Part shown: positions 53,056 through 61,600 of the stretch, in pieces | How the letters are laid out: each line of letters begins with the position of its first letter | Numbering within the stretch: position 1 is the stretch's first letter | Source of the DNA: Pseudoalteromonas sp. H105 | GTDB lineage: Bacteria; Pseudomonadota; Gammaproteobacteria; Enterobacterales; Alteromonadaceae | Length of the DNA stretch: 64,000 nt | Reading direction: 5' to 3' | Assembly (NCBI RefSeq): GCF_001469215.1 | Contig: NZ_LOFH01000008.1 | Location: 62,001-126,000, forward strand | Notes under the pieces: model-generated | Told to the model about the DNA's origin: nothing | Databases searched by the model: none | What the model saw: the letters and a program-made list of their open reading frames with translations, nothing else | Translations under genes and position numbers: made by a program

Positions 53056-53110
53056 ATTATCAATTAGATCTAAGCCACTGTCAAGACTCATTTGAAAATA
53101 ATTCTCATTT
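53056..53110 (-). promoter_or_regulatory. Promoter and Fur-like box of sRNA copy B
   Basis: AAATGAGAATTATTTTC (53094-53110, minus strand) is identical to the copy A box. It is followed by TTGACA (53079-53084), 17 bp and GATAAT (53056-53061). The box also lies 117-133 bp before the sensor kinase start at 53227. Confidence 0.75.
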
Positions 53111-53149
53111 ACCTTTCGTGCTATTTAAAGGTACATATAAAACAACTGC

Positions 53150-53178
53150 TTAGCACTAAAGTTAGTGCTGATTTTTTT
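53150..53178 (+). terminator. Terminator-like hairpin before the hybrid kinase gene
   Basis: AGCACTAA / TTAGTGCT with a 2-nt loop AG (plus outer TT/GA pairs), followed by seven T. It reads on the + strand. What it terminates is not clear, since no recognised + strand gene lies before it. Confidence 0.65.
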
Positions 53179-53226
53179 ATCTAAAACACCTATGCTGGTT
53201 AAATAATAATTAAAATAGTCGGTTTT

Positions 53227-56200
53227 ATGTTTTCTATTTGGTCAATAAGTCTGCTTGCCATTGTGTATTTAGGCATTTTATTTGCGGTTGCTGGGTGGGC
53301 CGATAAGCGTAAAGTTTTACCGTTCAAGGGCTTAACATACGGGCTATCGTTAGGTGTTTATTGTACCTCTTGGGCATTTTTTGGTACTACAGCGCAAGCA
53401 GCAAACAATGGCTGGTGGCTGGCGCCCACCTATGCAGGTACTATTTTATTGTTTATTTTTGGTTGGCAAATTTATTGTCGTATTGCGCATATCTGTCGTC
53501 AACAAAAACTAACATCAATGGCTGACTTTATTGCCACTCGTTATGGGCAATCTTCCAGTTTGTCTGGGTTGATCTCACTTATTTCAGTGATAGCAATTGT
53601 GCCATATATCTCTTTACAGTTGAGTGCTACGGCTCAAAGTATCAATCTGTTAACAGCGCAAAGGGCCTCACAAAACCCGCAAGTTTGGGCTGATAGCACC
53701 TTTTATATTACGTTGCTATTAGCGCTTTTTGCTATTTTATTTGGTGCCCGGCGCTTAAAGCCTAGTGAGCATAACCCAGGGCTTATTGCCAGTATTGCAT
53801 TTGAATCAGTGGTTAAGCTGTTGGCGTTTATTATTGTAGGTTTGTATGTGTGTTTTGCACTATTTGACAGTCCTGTGGCATTGTTTAATAAGGCCACTGA
53901 ACTCAATATAGATAAGCATGTTGCTGCAACGCAAAGCCCAACCTATGTGTATATTGCTCATACTGTTTTGGGTGTATTGGCGACGCTGTGTTTACCACGG
54001 CAATTTCATATGAGTTTTATTGAAAATAATAACAATAAGGAGCTTGCCACCGCCCGTTGGTTATTCCCTATTTATTTATTACTGATAAACCTATTTATAC
54101 TGCCGATTGCTTATGCTGGGCTTATTTATTTTCAAGGAAGTGATGTCGGTTACGATACGTTTGTTCTGGCCTTACCTATGTCGGCTGATAATCCCTTTAT
54201 TGCACTATTGGCGTTTTTAGGAGGGTTCTCTGCCGCGACCAGTATGGTGATAGTATCGGCCATTGTGCTCTCAGTGATGATCACCAATGATTTTATTAAT
54301 CAGTTTATATTGCGCCGTTCACAGCTGACTTCTGGTAGCCGCGGGTTAGATAAAAACAACTTACTCCATGCCCGAAAAATTGTCATTGTGCTGATATTAT
54401 TGCTGAGTTACTTTACGCACCGCGTGTTAGGCGAGACCAATACATTGGCGAATGTAGGCTTAATGTCGTTTACGCTTGTGGCACAGTTTGCTCCTGCAAT
54501 GCTCATCGGACTATGGTGGCGACAAGCCTCATGTAAAGGTGCGCAACTGGGCATTTTGAGTGGCTTTGTTATTTGGGGTTATACCTTATTATTACCTAAT
54601 TTAGCGAGCGGTTTAGGCGGTGATCACAATTGGTTAGTTAATGGCCCCTGGCAGGTTGCTTGGTTGGCGCCAACAGATCTATTTTCCCTTGGGCTGGAGA
54701 GTATTAGCCAAGCGCTAATTTTATCATTGGGTGCCAACTGCTTAGTTTATTTTTTAGTCCCCCTGTTTAGTCAAGCCACGTTAGCTGAGCGCTTGCAAAG
54801 TAATAAGTTTATTACCCAAGCAACGGATTCACGGTTAAATACAGCTTTGCAGCCATTAAATTACAATGACTTAAGCGCATTGCTACAGCGTTTTGCAGAA
54901 AAAGAGGCCAGCCAAGTACTGGTTAATGAACATTTCCCACCTGACAAAAACAAGTGGAAACAACCTGCTAATATTGAGCTTGAATTGCTAATTGAACGTG
55001 AAATGTCGGCAGTGATTGGCGGGGCGTCGGCGAGGCTTATTTTAGATGTGGCAAAGAATGAGCAGCGTCAGCCATTAGAGCAAGTAGCGGAGTTAGTTGA
55101 CGAAGCCACCCAAGTTTTAAAGTTTAATCGTGACTTATTGCAATCCACCATTGAAAACATCCAACAAGGTATCAGCGTGGTTGACAGTGAATTACGTCTA
55201 GTTGCTTGGAATCAAGGCTATAAGCAGATGTTTGCCTATCCAGACGATGCACTTTATATTGGTCGTCCTGTCGCCGATATTATTCGCTTTAATGCTGAAC
55301 GCGGCTTATTTAGTAGCAAAAATATTAATAATGAAGTTGAGAAACGGCTCGCATATTTAAAGCAAGGTAGCGCTTATAAATATCAACGCTCACACAATGA
55401 TGGCCGAGTTTTTGAAATGCAAGGTAACCCCTTGCCTGGTGGGGGCTTTGCAACTACGTACACCGATATTACTGAGTTTGTTAAACAGCAAAAAGCACTC
55501 ACCGAGGCCAATGTCAGTCTTGAAGAAAAAGTCGCGGCACGGACTACCGCGTTAACGCAAGCAAATCATGAACTATCACAAGCTAAGCAAGTCGCTGAGC
55601 AAGCCACGGTGAGTAAAACACGCTTTTTTGCTGCAGCGAGTCACGATTTACTGCAGCCATTTAATGCCGCTAGTTTGTTTTGCTCACTGATGAATGAAAA
55701 AGCGCAAAATACTGAGCTTAAAGAATTAGCACTTAATATTAAAAACTCACTGGGAAGTGCTGAAGAACTTTTATCCAGTATCTTAGAATTAACCAAGCTA
55801 GACTCGGGCTCGTTTAAAGTGCAAATCAGTGAATTTTTAGCGAGTAGCTTAATTGAACCACTACGCAATGACTATGCCGCGCTTGCTAAAGATAAAGGGT
55901 TGAGCTTTATTATTGAAACCTGTGATGTCCGTTTAACAACAGATAAAGCCTTGCTACGTCGAGTTCTTCGTAATTTACTGAGTAATGCAATTCGTTATAC
56001 TGACCAAGGTGAAGTGCGGTTGAAAATGCAACTTCATGACGAGCACGTTTCGTTCATTGTTGAAGATACGGGTATTGGCATTGCAACGACCGATCAACAA
56101 AAAATATATCAAGAGTTTAAACAATTAGGCGCTAAGCATAACGCTGAAGGATTAGGTTTGGGTTTAGCCATTACTAAGCGTATTTGTGATTTACTTAATA

Positions 56201-56676
56201 TCCCCCTCGTTATGGGCTCAGAGCTGGGCAAAGGCACGCAATTTACCTTAACTTTGCCTTGCAAAATAAACCATACCCATGATGCCGTTAGTAATAGCGA
56301 GCAAAGCCAAGAAACACAGTTAGGCCAATTACGAATTTGGTTAGTTGATAACGACAGTAATGTGCTCGAAGCGCTTAAGCAGCTACTTGAAAATTGGGGG
56401 TGTGCAATTGCCACCGCTACTAACCTAGCAGAGCTTGAGCAATTAAAAGTGAGTTATGACGTACCTCAATTACTCATAGTCGATTACCAGTTAGATAACG
56501 GGGTGACTGGGCTTGACGTTATTGAGCAGGCAGGTCTTGACTCGTTGCCCGCCATAGTTAATACAGCTAATCATGATGAAAGTATTCGTGAGCGGGTGCT
56601 AGATGCAGGCTACCCGCTGCTCTATAAACCACTCAAAGCGCCCGCCTTAAAACGGATGATAAAACGGCTAACATAA
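53227..56676 (+). CDS. Hybrid sensor histidine kinase with sodium/solute symporter domain
   Basis: 1149 aa. N-terminal SSS-type domain of about 13 TM helices (about 1-520; GLSLGVYCTSWAFFGTTAQA, FGGFSAATSMVIVSA-like helices), then a PAS_7 domain (TIENIQQGISVVDSELRLVA), coiled coil, HisKA with FAAASHDLLQPFNAASLF (His near 804), HATPase (NLLSNAIRYTDQGE, DTGIGI, GLGLGLAI), and a receiver with Asp1086 in IVDYQLDNG. Such CbrA/NahK-like proteins couple solute sensing to phosphorelay. The ligand is unknown. Its promoter region adjoins the Fur-like box of sRNA copy B. Confidence 0.93.
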   Translation: MFSIWSISLLAIVYLGILFAVAGWADKRKVLPFKGLTYGLSLGVYCTSWAFFGTTAQAANNGWWLAPTYAGTILLFIFGWQIYCRIAHICRQQKLTSMADFIATRYGQSSSLSGLISLISVIAIVPYISLQLSATAQSINLLTAQRASQNPQVWADSTFYITLLLALFAILFGARRLKPSEHNPGLIASIAFESVVKLLAFIIVGLYVCFALFDSPVALFNKATELNIDKHVAATQSPTYVYIAHTVLGVLATLCLPRQFHMSFIENNNNKELATARWLFPIYLLLINLFILPIAYAGLIYFQGSDVGYDTFVLALPMSADNPFIALLAFLGGFSAATSMVIVSAIVLSVMITNDFINQFILRRSQLTSGSRGLDKNNLLHARKIVIVLILLLSYFTHRVLGETNTLANVGLMSFTLVAQFAPAMLIGLWWRQASCKGAQLGILSGFVIWGYTLLLPNLASGLGGDHNWLVNGPWQVAWLAPTDLFSLGLESISQALILSLGANCLVYFLVPLFSQATLAERLQSNKFITQATDSRLNTALQPLNYNDLSALLQRFAEKEASQVLVNEHFPPDKNKWKQPANIELELLIEREMSAVIGGASARLILDVAKNEQRQPLEQVAELVDEATQVLKFNRDLLQSTIENIQQGISVVDSELRLVAWNQGYKQMFAYPDDALYIGRPVADIIRFNAERGLFSSKNINNEVEKRLAYLKQGSAYKYQRSHNDGRVFEMQGNPLPGGGFATTYTDITEFVKQQKALTEANVSLEEKVAARTTALTQANHELSQAKQVAEQATVSKTRFFAAASHDLLQPFNAASLFCSLMNEKAQNTELKELALNIKNSLGSAEELLSSILELTKLDSGSFKVQISEFLASSLIEPLRNDYAALAKDKGLSFIIETCDVRLTTDKALLRRVLRNLLSNAIRYTDQGEVRLKMQLHDEHVSFIVEDTGIGIATTDQQKIYQEFKQLGAKHNAEGLGLGLAITKRICDLLNIPLVMGSELGKGTQFTLTLPCKINHTHDAVSNSEQSQETQLGQLRIWLVDNDSNVLEALKQLLENWGCAIATATNLAELEQLKVSYDVPQLLIVDYQLDNGVTGLDVIEQAGLDSLPAIVNTANHDESIRERVLDAGYPLLYKPLKAPALKRMIKRLT

Positions 56677-56690
56677 GTCATGTTAGCCGT
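56664..56690. terminator. Terminator hairpin between convergent genes
   Basis: Perfect 11-bp stem ACGGCTAACAT / ATGTTAGCCGT, loop AAGTC, overlapping the kinase stop codon and lying before the DUF3857 gene end. The T run is weak in both directions. Confidence 0.65.
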
Positions 56691-56695
56691 ATACT

Positions 56696-59644
56696 CTACT
56701 GATTTATTCTTTGCTTAATTTGTTGAACTAACCGCTTATCTTGGCCATTATCAGGGTCTACAAAGAGTAAGAAGTCATTGCCATCATTGGTAATAACATT
56801 GATGGTTGTATTGGTCAGTTTATTCTTGGAATAGTTTACTTCAACCTCTTTCACATCTTCAAAATGACTCATGCTAGACTCAATTTGACCTTGTTCATTC
56901 TTCCAGTAACTAAAGATAAAATTATCACTTATCCCATTACCATCATCGCGTATATCAAATACCGCATCACTGTAAAAGAATAAAACAGCTTCGTTACTGG
57001 GAATTAGTTGTTGGCGTTTTAGAAAGTTAACTTGGTGCGACCACAGTTGCTCTCCTTTTATAACTTTGGTACTGGGGATCAAGTAGCTTTCCTCAAGCAG
57101 GCCTAAAAACAAAAGGGGGCATAAAACAATAGAAATAATAATATTTCTGACTCGCCATTTTGAGTTGTATTTTACTGCTTTATCAGATTTATTTTGATGT
57201 TGTATATAATTAACAAGCGGCAGCCAAATAAGAGGAGCCAAACAGATGCTCAATGTTGAAAAATGATCTGAGCGTGAGGCAAGCGATAACAACAGCAACA
57301 AAATCCATGCACCAATAGCGATACCTGTCGGCATGATTGTATTTTTATTGAAATTCGTTTGGCTGTGAGTTTGCAAATGTTGAAAAAGTGAATAATAAAA
57401 CAGTGGAGCAAAAATCCCCCGTGCAATAGGCATTATATTACTGTTTTCTTTGCTTTTAATTAAATGCCAAGTTCTGTAATTCCAATAACAGGTAAATAAA
57501 CCAAGAGTAAATACGCTGTATAAGGTAAATTTAGTGTTTGAAATTGGATAAAACTCAGCGTCATCAAAGGTCGGGCGTTTTGCCGACTCTATGCGCCATG
57601 CAATAATGAATAGTATCAGTACTAGCGCATAGGCAGCTAGAATGATAATAACCCAATGACTGCTGTCAAACTCAGTCGACTCATCATTTGAACTTTCTAA
57701 ATTAGGACCATATTTAACAATGCCAAACTGTGAATCTGTCATTAATTTATCTCGCTCAGAGAGGTATTCTTTGATTTTATTGGCAGGAATGTGATCAGTT
57801 TTTGCCTGAAAAAAATAGTGAAGTGTGAGCGTGTTATCGTCAAATTTAATGTCTTTTTTAAAGTTAAAAAAAGCATTGTTAATTTCACTTTTTTCATTAT
57901 CAAAGTGCCAATTAGGCTCGTCAAACTTTATATTTATTGTTGTTTCGAGATTGTTTGGGTATTTAAAATACAGAGGTGCAGTACGATTAATTTGATCAGG
58001 TTCATAAACGCTATTTTGAATCTCAGAGGCGAAGAAGTCAGCTCTGTAATCCTTACCGTTGGCCTGCCAAAAATCATTAATTAAATAAAATTCATTCGTT
58101 CTAAGCTCACCTGTCTTTGCTATTTCATCAACCGTCATGGGCTTATCACGCGCAATATTTTTAAACTGCCCTTGGTAATATTCAAAATAGTTTTGCGCGG
58201 TCTTATCTAAACCGTTACGCGCAATGGCGCTGCGTCTATTAATCGCATCAAACCCACTGTATGTGTAATGTGTTTGGTAAAGTGTTGCTTGGTCAATTGT
58301 TTTGGCAACATGGTATAACTCATTAACCGAAAGAGAGGCAGTATTAACTTCGGTTTTCATTTCTGTCAGTTGTTGTTCCGAGGGGGCTACAATCAAAGCA
58401 TACCCATAGTTAGGTTGTGCTAGATGCTGTAATTCCCCAGTTTGATAACTAATTGTTGGGTCTAGCCAGAAACGCTGATCTTTATGCTCTAAAGTAACAA
58501 TGACATGGTCGAACTGATTTGCTGATGGTGGCAGTTTGGCAATACGCTTACTTTCTTGTGTGTTAACTAACGCTGGGTACGCTGTTATTCCCATTGCTTT
58601 TAATAATGAAATTAACAAAACGGTTTTGTCTTTACAGTCACCGTAGCGTAATTCAAGCGTTTCCAATGCAGGGGTCGGTTGATGAGAGTTGGTACCCATT
58701 TCTAGCCCTAAATAGCGCACTTCATCTTGAGCAAACTTAAGTGCCGCAGTTATACGATCAGGGATATTTTGATGGCGTGATGAGATATCTTGAGCTATTA
58801 ATGCGACTTGATCATGTGTTTCAATAGCTGTTTGATATAAAGGGGTTGCCCAATCAACAACATCCGCCCATGTTTTAAACTCAGAGAAAAATACGTGTTT
58901 ATGTGGGCTGTACCATCGAGGTGCTTGGCTTGAAGAAGCAATGGTAGGTTCGTTTGTTAATTGTATTTGGTAGTCATGGCCCAGCGTCAAAGGAGTGTCT
59001 TTTATTTCAACATCACCATTAACTGTGGAGATATGCAGAGGAGTGTGTTTTTGCCATAACACACGCATAAATTGCTGAGCCACAGGCACAGACCAGTTTA
59101 AGGTGCGAGAGACGCTAAAGTGTTTATAAACCGGATTTTGCCCCGTAATGGTGTAGCTATAATCAAGCTTATCCATCGTGCGCATATCATCGATGATGAT
59201 ATTTAAACTCAAACTACCATTATAAATACCATTTGCGAGCTCGGTTTCGCGCTGCAGCATTTTAAACTTGGCGCTGGTTAACTTATCGGTGTATTGACCA
59301 TCACGAATAATTCCTAGGCTATTAAGCACAAGCGTTTCGTAGCTGGGATCAAACTCTAAATTCAGTTGGCTTATGTAGTCAATGCCCGTTTGATTCGCGG
59401 CTTGCATTACAGTTCGAGTAAATCGTTGTGTAGGCTGCGTTGTTGAAACTTTTATTTGAGTATCAAGTAATAAATAGTATGTGCCGTCGGCAATTTTCTC
59501 TGTGGGTATATCAGTAGTGATAAGAGATTGTTGGTTAACCCATTTGCCTGCTGGCTGTATTTGATAGTCTTGGCTGGTACATAGAAAGCTTATCGAGAGT
59601 AAAAAAATACAAAAAGTGTAGGCGGTTAATTGAGTCCATTTCAT
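56696..59644 (-). CDS. DUF3857 and transglutaminase-domain membrane protein
   Basis: 982 aa. Signal peptide (FCIFLLSISFLCTSQ), a DUF3857 domain (about 50-230), and a transglutaminase-like core with Cys in LELRYGDCKDKTVLLISLLK, His in NQFDHVIVTLEHKDQ and Asp in RFWLDPTI. One TM near 680 (VIILAAYALVLILFIIAWRI) leads to four or five more C-terminal helices that include a DUF4234-like stretch (VFTLGLFTCYWNYRTWHLIK). Acts in the periplasm; substrate unknown. The extra C-terminal membrane block is unusual for the family. Confidence 0.85.
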   Translation of the reverse strand: MKWTQLTAYTFCIFLLSISFLCTSQDYQIQPAGKWVNQQSLITTDIPTEKIADGTYYLLLDTQIKVSTTQPTQRFTRTVMQAANQTGIDYISQLNLEFDPSYETLVLNSLGIIRDGQYTDKLTSAKFKMLQRETELANGIYNGSLSLNIIIDDMRTMDKLDYSYTITGQNPVYKHFSVSRTLNWSVPVAQQFMRVLWQKHTPLHISTVNGDVEIKDTPLTLGHDYQIQLTNEPTIASSSQAPRWYSPHKHVFFSEFKTWADVVDWATPLYQTAIETHDQVALIAQDISSRHQNIPDRITAALKFAQDEVRYLGLEMGTNSHQPTPALETLELRYGDCKDKTVLLISLLKAMGITAYPALVNTQESKRIAKLPPSANQFDHVIVTLEHKDQRFWLDPTISYQTGELQHLAQPNYGYALIVAPSEQQLTEMKTEVNTASLSVNELYHVAKTIDQATLYQTHYTYSGFDAINRRSAIARNGLDKTAQNYFEYYQGQFKNIARDKPMTVDEIAKTGELRTNEFYLINDFWQANGKDYRADFFASEIQNSVYEPDQINRTAPLYFKYPNNLETTINIKFDEPNWHFDNEKSEINNAFFNFKKDIKFDDNTLTLHYFFQAKTDHIPANKIKEYLSERDKLMTDSQFGIVKYGPNLESSNDESTEFDSSHWVIIILAAYALVLILFIIAWRIESAKRPTFDDAEFYPISNTKFTLYSVFTLGLFTCYWNYRTWHLIKSKENSNIMPIARGIFAPLFYYSLFQHLQTHSQTNFNKNTIMPTGIAIGAWILLLLLSLASRSDHFSTLSICLAPLIWLPLVNYIQHQNKSDKAVKYNSKWRVRNIIISIVLCPLLFLGLLEESYLIPSTKVIKGEQLWSHQVNFLKRQQLIPSNEAVLFFYSDAVFDIRDDGNGISDNFIFSYWKNEQGQIESSMSHFEDVKEVEVNYSKNKLTNTTINVITNDGNDFLLFVDPDNGQDKRLVQQIKQRINQ

Positions 59645-59756
59645 TATTATTCTTCTTATTGGTAATACTGGGGGCGTGCACTTAATAGAGGTAGATTACC
59701 AAGCAACGTGTTATAAGCCAAATAAGAGTCGTGCTTTTTGTTAAATTAAACGCTGG

Positions 59757-59782
59757 AAAATCGCCTCTAAATCTGCGATTTT
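59757..59782. promoter_or_regulatory. Hairpin in the leader of the DUF2569 gene
   Basis: AAAATCGC / GCGATTTT, 8-bp stem with a 10-nt loop, 19 bp before the ATG. It could affect translation or be an operator. Confidence 0.35.
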
Positions 59783-59801
59783 AAAGAAAAAAGGAATTAC
59801 C

Positions 59802-60311
59802 ATGGAAGAAACAAAAATAACACCTGCAATACAAAGTAATATAACAAACGATTTAGCGGGTATTAAAGGGTGGCTCATATTGGTCGCTATTGGCGTCGTA
59901 GTCGCGCCATTTCGATTAATCACCTTTATGCTGAATACCTACCCTGATTTGTTCACTTCAGGTACGTGGCAATCTCTGACGTCTCAATTTGGTGAGTTTT
60001 ATAACCCTTTTTGGGCTCCTCTACTGATCAGCGAAATGCTTTTCAATGCCGTGTTTATAATTGCATCTATGTATCTGATTCTTTTGTTTTTCAAGAAAAA
60101 AGTAGAATTTCCTAAGTGGTATATTGGCATTGCCGTATCGAGTTTGCTGTTTATTATTGTTGATGCTTTTGCAATTAGACTAGTCATACCGGATGCACCT
60201 ATTTTTGATAAAGAAACAAACATGGAGGTAATACGAGGTGTAATCACTGTTGTCATTTGGGTGCCATATATGCTTATTTCTGAGCGGGTAAAGGCCACCT
60301 TTGTAAACTAA
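59802..60311 (+). CDS. DUF2569 family membrane protein
   Basis: 169 aa; AAAGGA before the ATG. Four TM helices with the DUF2569 opening LAGIKGWLILVAIGVVVAPF and later MLFNAVFIIASMYLILLFFK and YIGIAVSSLLFIIVDAFAIR. Function unknown in the family. It overlaps by 4 nt, tail to tail, with the convergent histidine kinase gene. Its neighbour on the other side is a DUF3857 protein with similar membrane-block composition. Confidence 0.88.
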   Translation: MEETKITPAIQSNITNDLAGIKGWLILVAIGVVVAPFRLITFMLNTYPDLFTSGTWQSLTSQFGEFYNPFWAPLLISEMLFNAVFIIASMYLILLFFKKKVEFPKWYIGIAVSSLLFIIVDAFAIRLVIPDAPIFDKETNMEVIRGVITVVIWVPYMLISERVKATFVN

Positions 60312-61600
60312 CTCGGTTGTATCGATAACGTAATAATTGCTTGTGTGCCCACAGCATGTGGATTGGCCAGTAATTGCAACTCGCCCCCTTGGTTACGTAT
60401 CAATTCACGACTGATTACGAGGCCGATTCCAGCGCCTTGTGCTTTGGTTGAATAAAACGGCACAAATAGGTTGTCAGGATTAGCAATGCCGGTTCCGCAG
60501 TCGGTCAATTTTATCACAATAGCGTGCGTATGTTGCTGCCAGCTTAGCGCAGGAGGGGTATTACCGCCCGCTTCAAAGGCATTCTTTATCAGGTTGATCA
60601 GTGCTTGCTCAAGCTGGCCTAAATCGGCTGTAAAATTAACTGGCTGAGATGAGTGAATCACGAGTTCTGGGAATATTGCCTGTAGCCGTAAGTTTACTTG
60701 CTCGTTATTGATTTGCTGTTTATTTGGCGTGGGTAGTTTTGAAAACGCACTGTAGCTACTGACAAAATCGAGCAAGTGTTGGGCGCGCTTTTCTATTACC
60801 TGAAGCATATCTTGGGCAAGGTCGGGCGAAGTGGTTATTTGCCCTTGTTGTTTCATGGTTTGCAGTGACTGACTCATGGAATAAATAGGCGTTAAGGAGT
60901 TGCGCACTTCATGGTTGAGTACGCGGATCAAACGTTGCCAAATGTCTTGTTCATTTTTACGCAGTTGCTGCTCAATCGAAAATAAAGTGAGTAATTCAAA
61001 GCACCGACCTGCACGCCAAAACACCTGAGACGAGAGTTGAAAACGCTGTTTAAACTGTGATTCTTCATGTTGCTGCCAACCTGTCGCCTGTTGAATTAAG
61101 CCAAGTTCTTCTGCGCTGAGTCCATCGATATTAGGGGTCGTTAAGCAGTTTAAGAATGCGTGATTGGTAAAGTAAACTTGCCCGTGAGGGTCTAAAATAA
61201 CAATAGGTAAATCAAGCATGCTGGCAAACTCAAACACGAACTCTTCGGTTTGCATATAATGGCGCTTATTTTGCGCTATTTTATTACTCAGCTTAGTAAA
61301 GTCTTTTTTAAGGGTTGCAACACGTCCGCCTTGATATTGCGCTAAGTGCCAGCTATTACTCTCATTATTCGCCAATGCGTCAAGTTGAATGCCAAATCGT
61401 TCGATAACATCAACAGTCAATGTATAGCTTTTGACCAGCGCGGTTACCGTTATAGCTGCGATAGGCAGTAAAAGGCTGAAGCTTGCAAACCAATCGAAAT
61501 CCCAGCTAAATGCGAGCAATATACATAATGTAAGCACGATAAAAACAATTAAAAAGCCGATGCGTTTTAGGCGCTGCTCTAAAGAGCGAACCGTTGGCAT
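60308..61600 (-). CDS. NtrB-like sensor histidine kinase
   Basis: 430 aa. Two TM helices at the N-terminus (FLIVFIVLTLCILLAFSW and FASFSLLLPIAAITVTALV), a PAS-like segment (DLPIVILDPHGQVYFTNHAF), the phosphorylation helix RVLNHEVRNSLTPIYSMSQS, and a HATPase domain (NLIKNAFEAGG, DCGTGIANPDN, GAGIGLVISRELI). Its ATG shares one base with the stop of the response-regulator gene (TAATG), so the two form a two-component operon and are translationally coupled. Confidence 0.93.
   Translation of the reverse strand: MPTVRSLEQRLKRIGFLIVFIVLTLCILLAFSWDFDWFASFSLLLPIAAITVTALVKSYTLTVDVIERFGIQLDALANNESNSWHLAQYQGGRVATLKKDFTKLSNKIAQNKRHYMQTEEFVFEFASMLDLPIVILDPHGQVYFTNHAFLNCLTTPNIDGLSAEELGLIQQATGWQQHEESQFKQRFQLSSQVFWRAGRCFELLTLFSIEQQLRKNEQDIWQRLIRVLNHEVRNSLTPIYSMSQSLQTMKQQGQITTSPDLAQDMLQVIEKRAQHLLDFVSSYSAFSKLPTPNKQQINNEQVNLRLQAIFPELVIHSSQPVNFTADLGQLEQALINLIKNAFEAGGNTPPALSWQQHTHAIVIKLTDCGTGIANPDNLFVPFYSTKAQGAGIGLVISRELIRNQGGELQLLANPHAVGTQAIITLSIQPS

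Larger units (their letters stand above)
52528..53111. repeat. Tandem duplication of about 300 bp (sRNA genes)
   Basis: 52528-52808 and 52830-53111 are near-identical in order and length, each running from terminator to Fur-like box. The duplicated unit begins and ends exactly with the sRNA gene and its control region, which argues for selection on that unit. Confidence 0.88.

Noticed and set aside
52938..53153. A 71-codon + strand ORF inside sRNA copy B
   Set aside because: The matching frame in copy A has a stop codon after the LD position and differs in its tail, while promoter, core and terminator of the minus-strand sRNA are kept in both. The ORF is probably accidental, although a terminator-like hairpin follows it.
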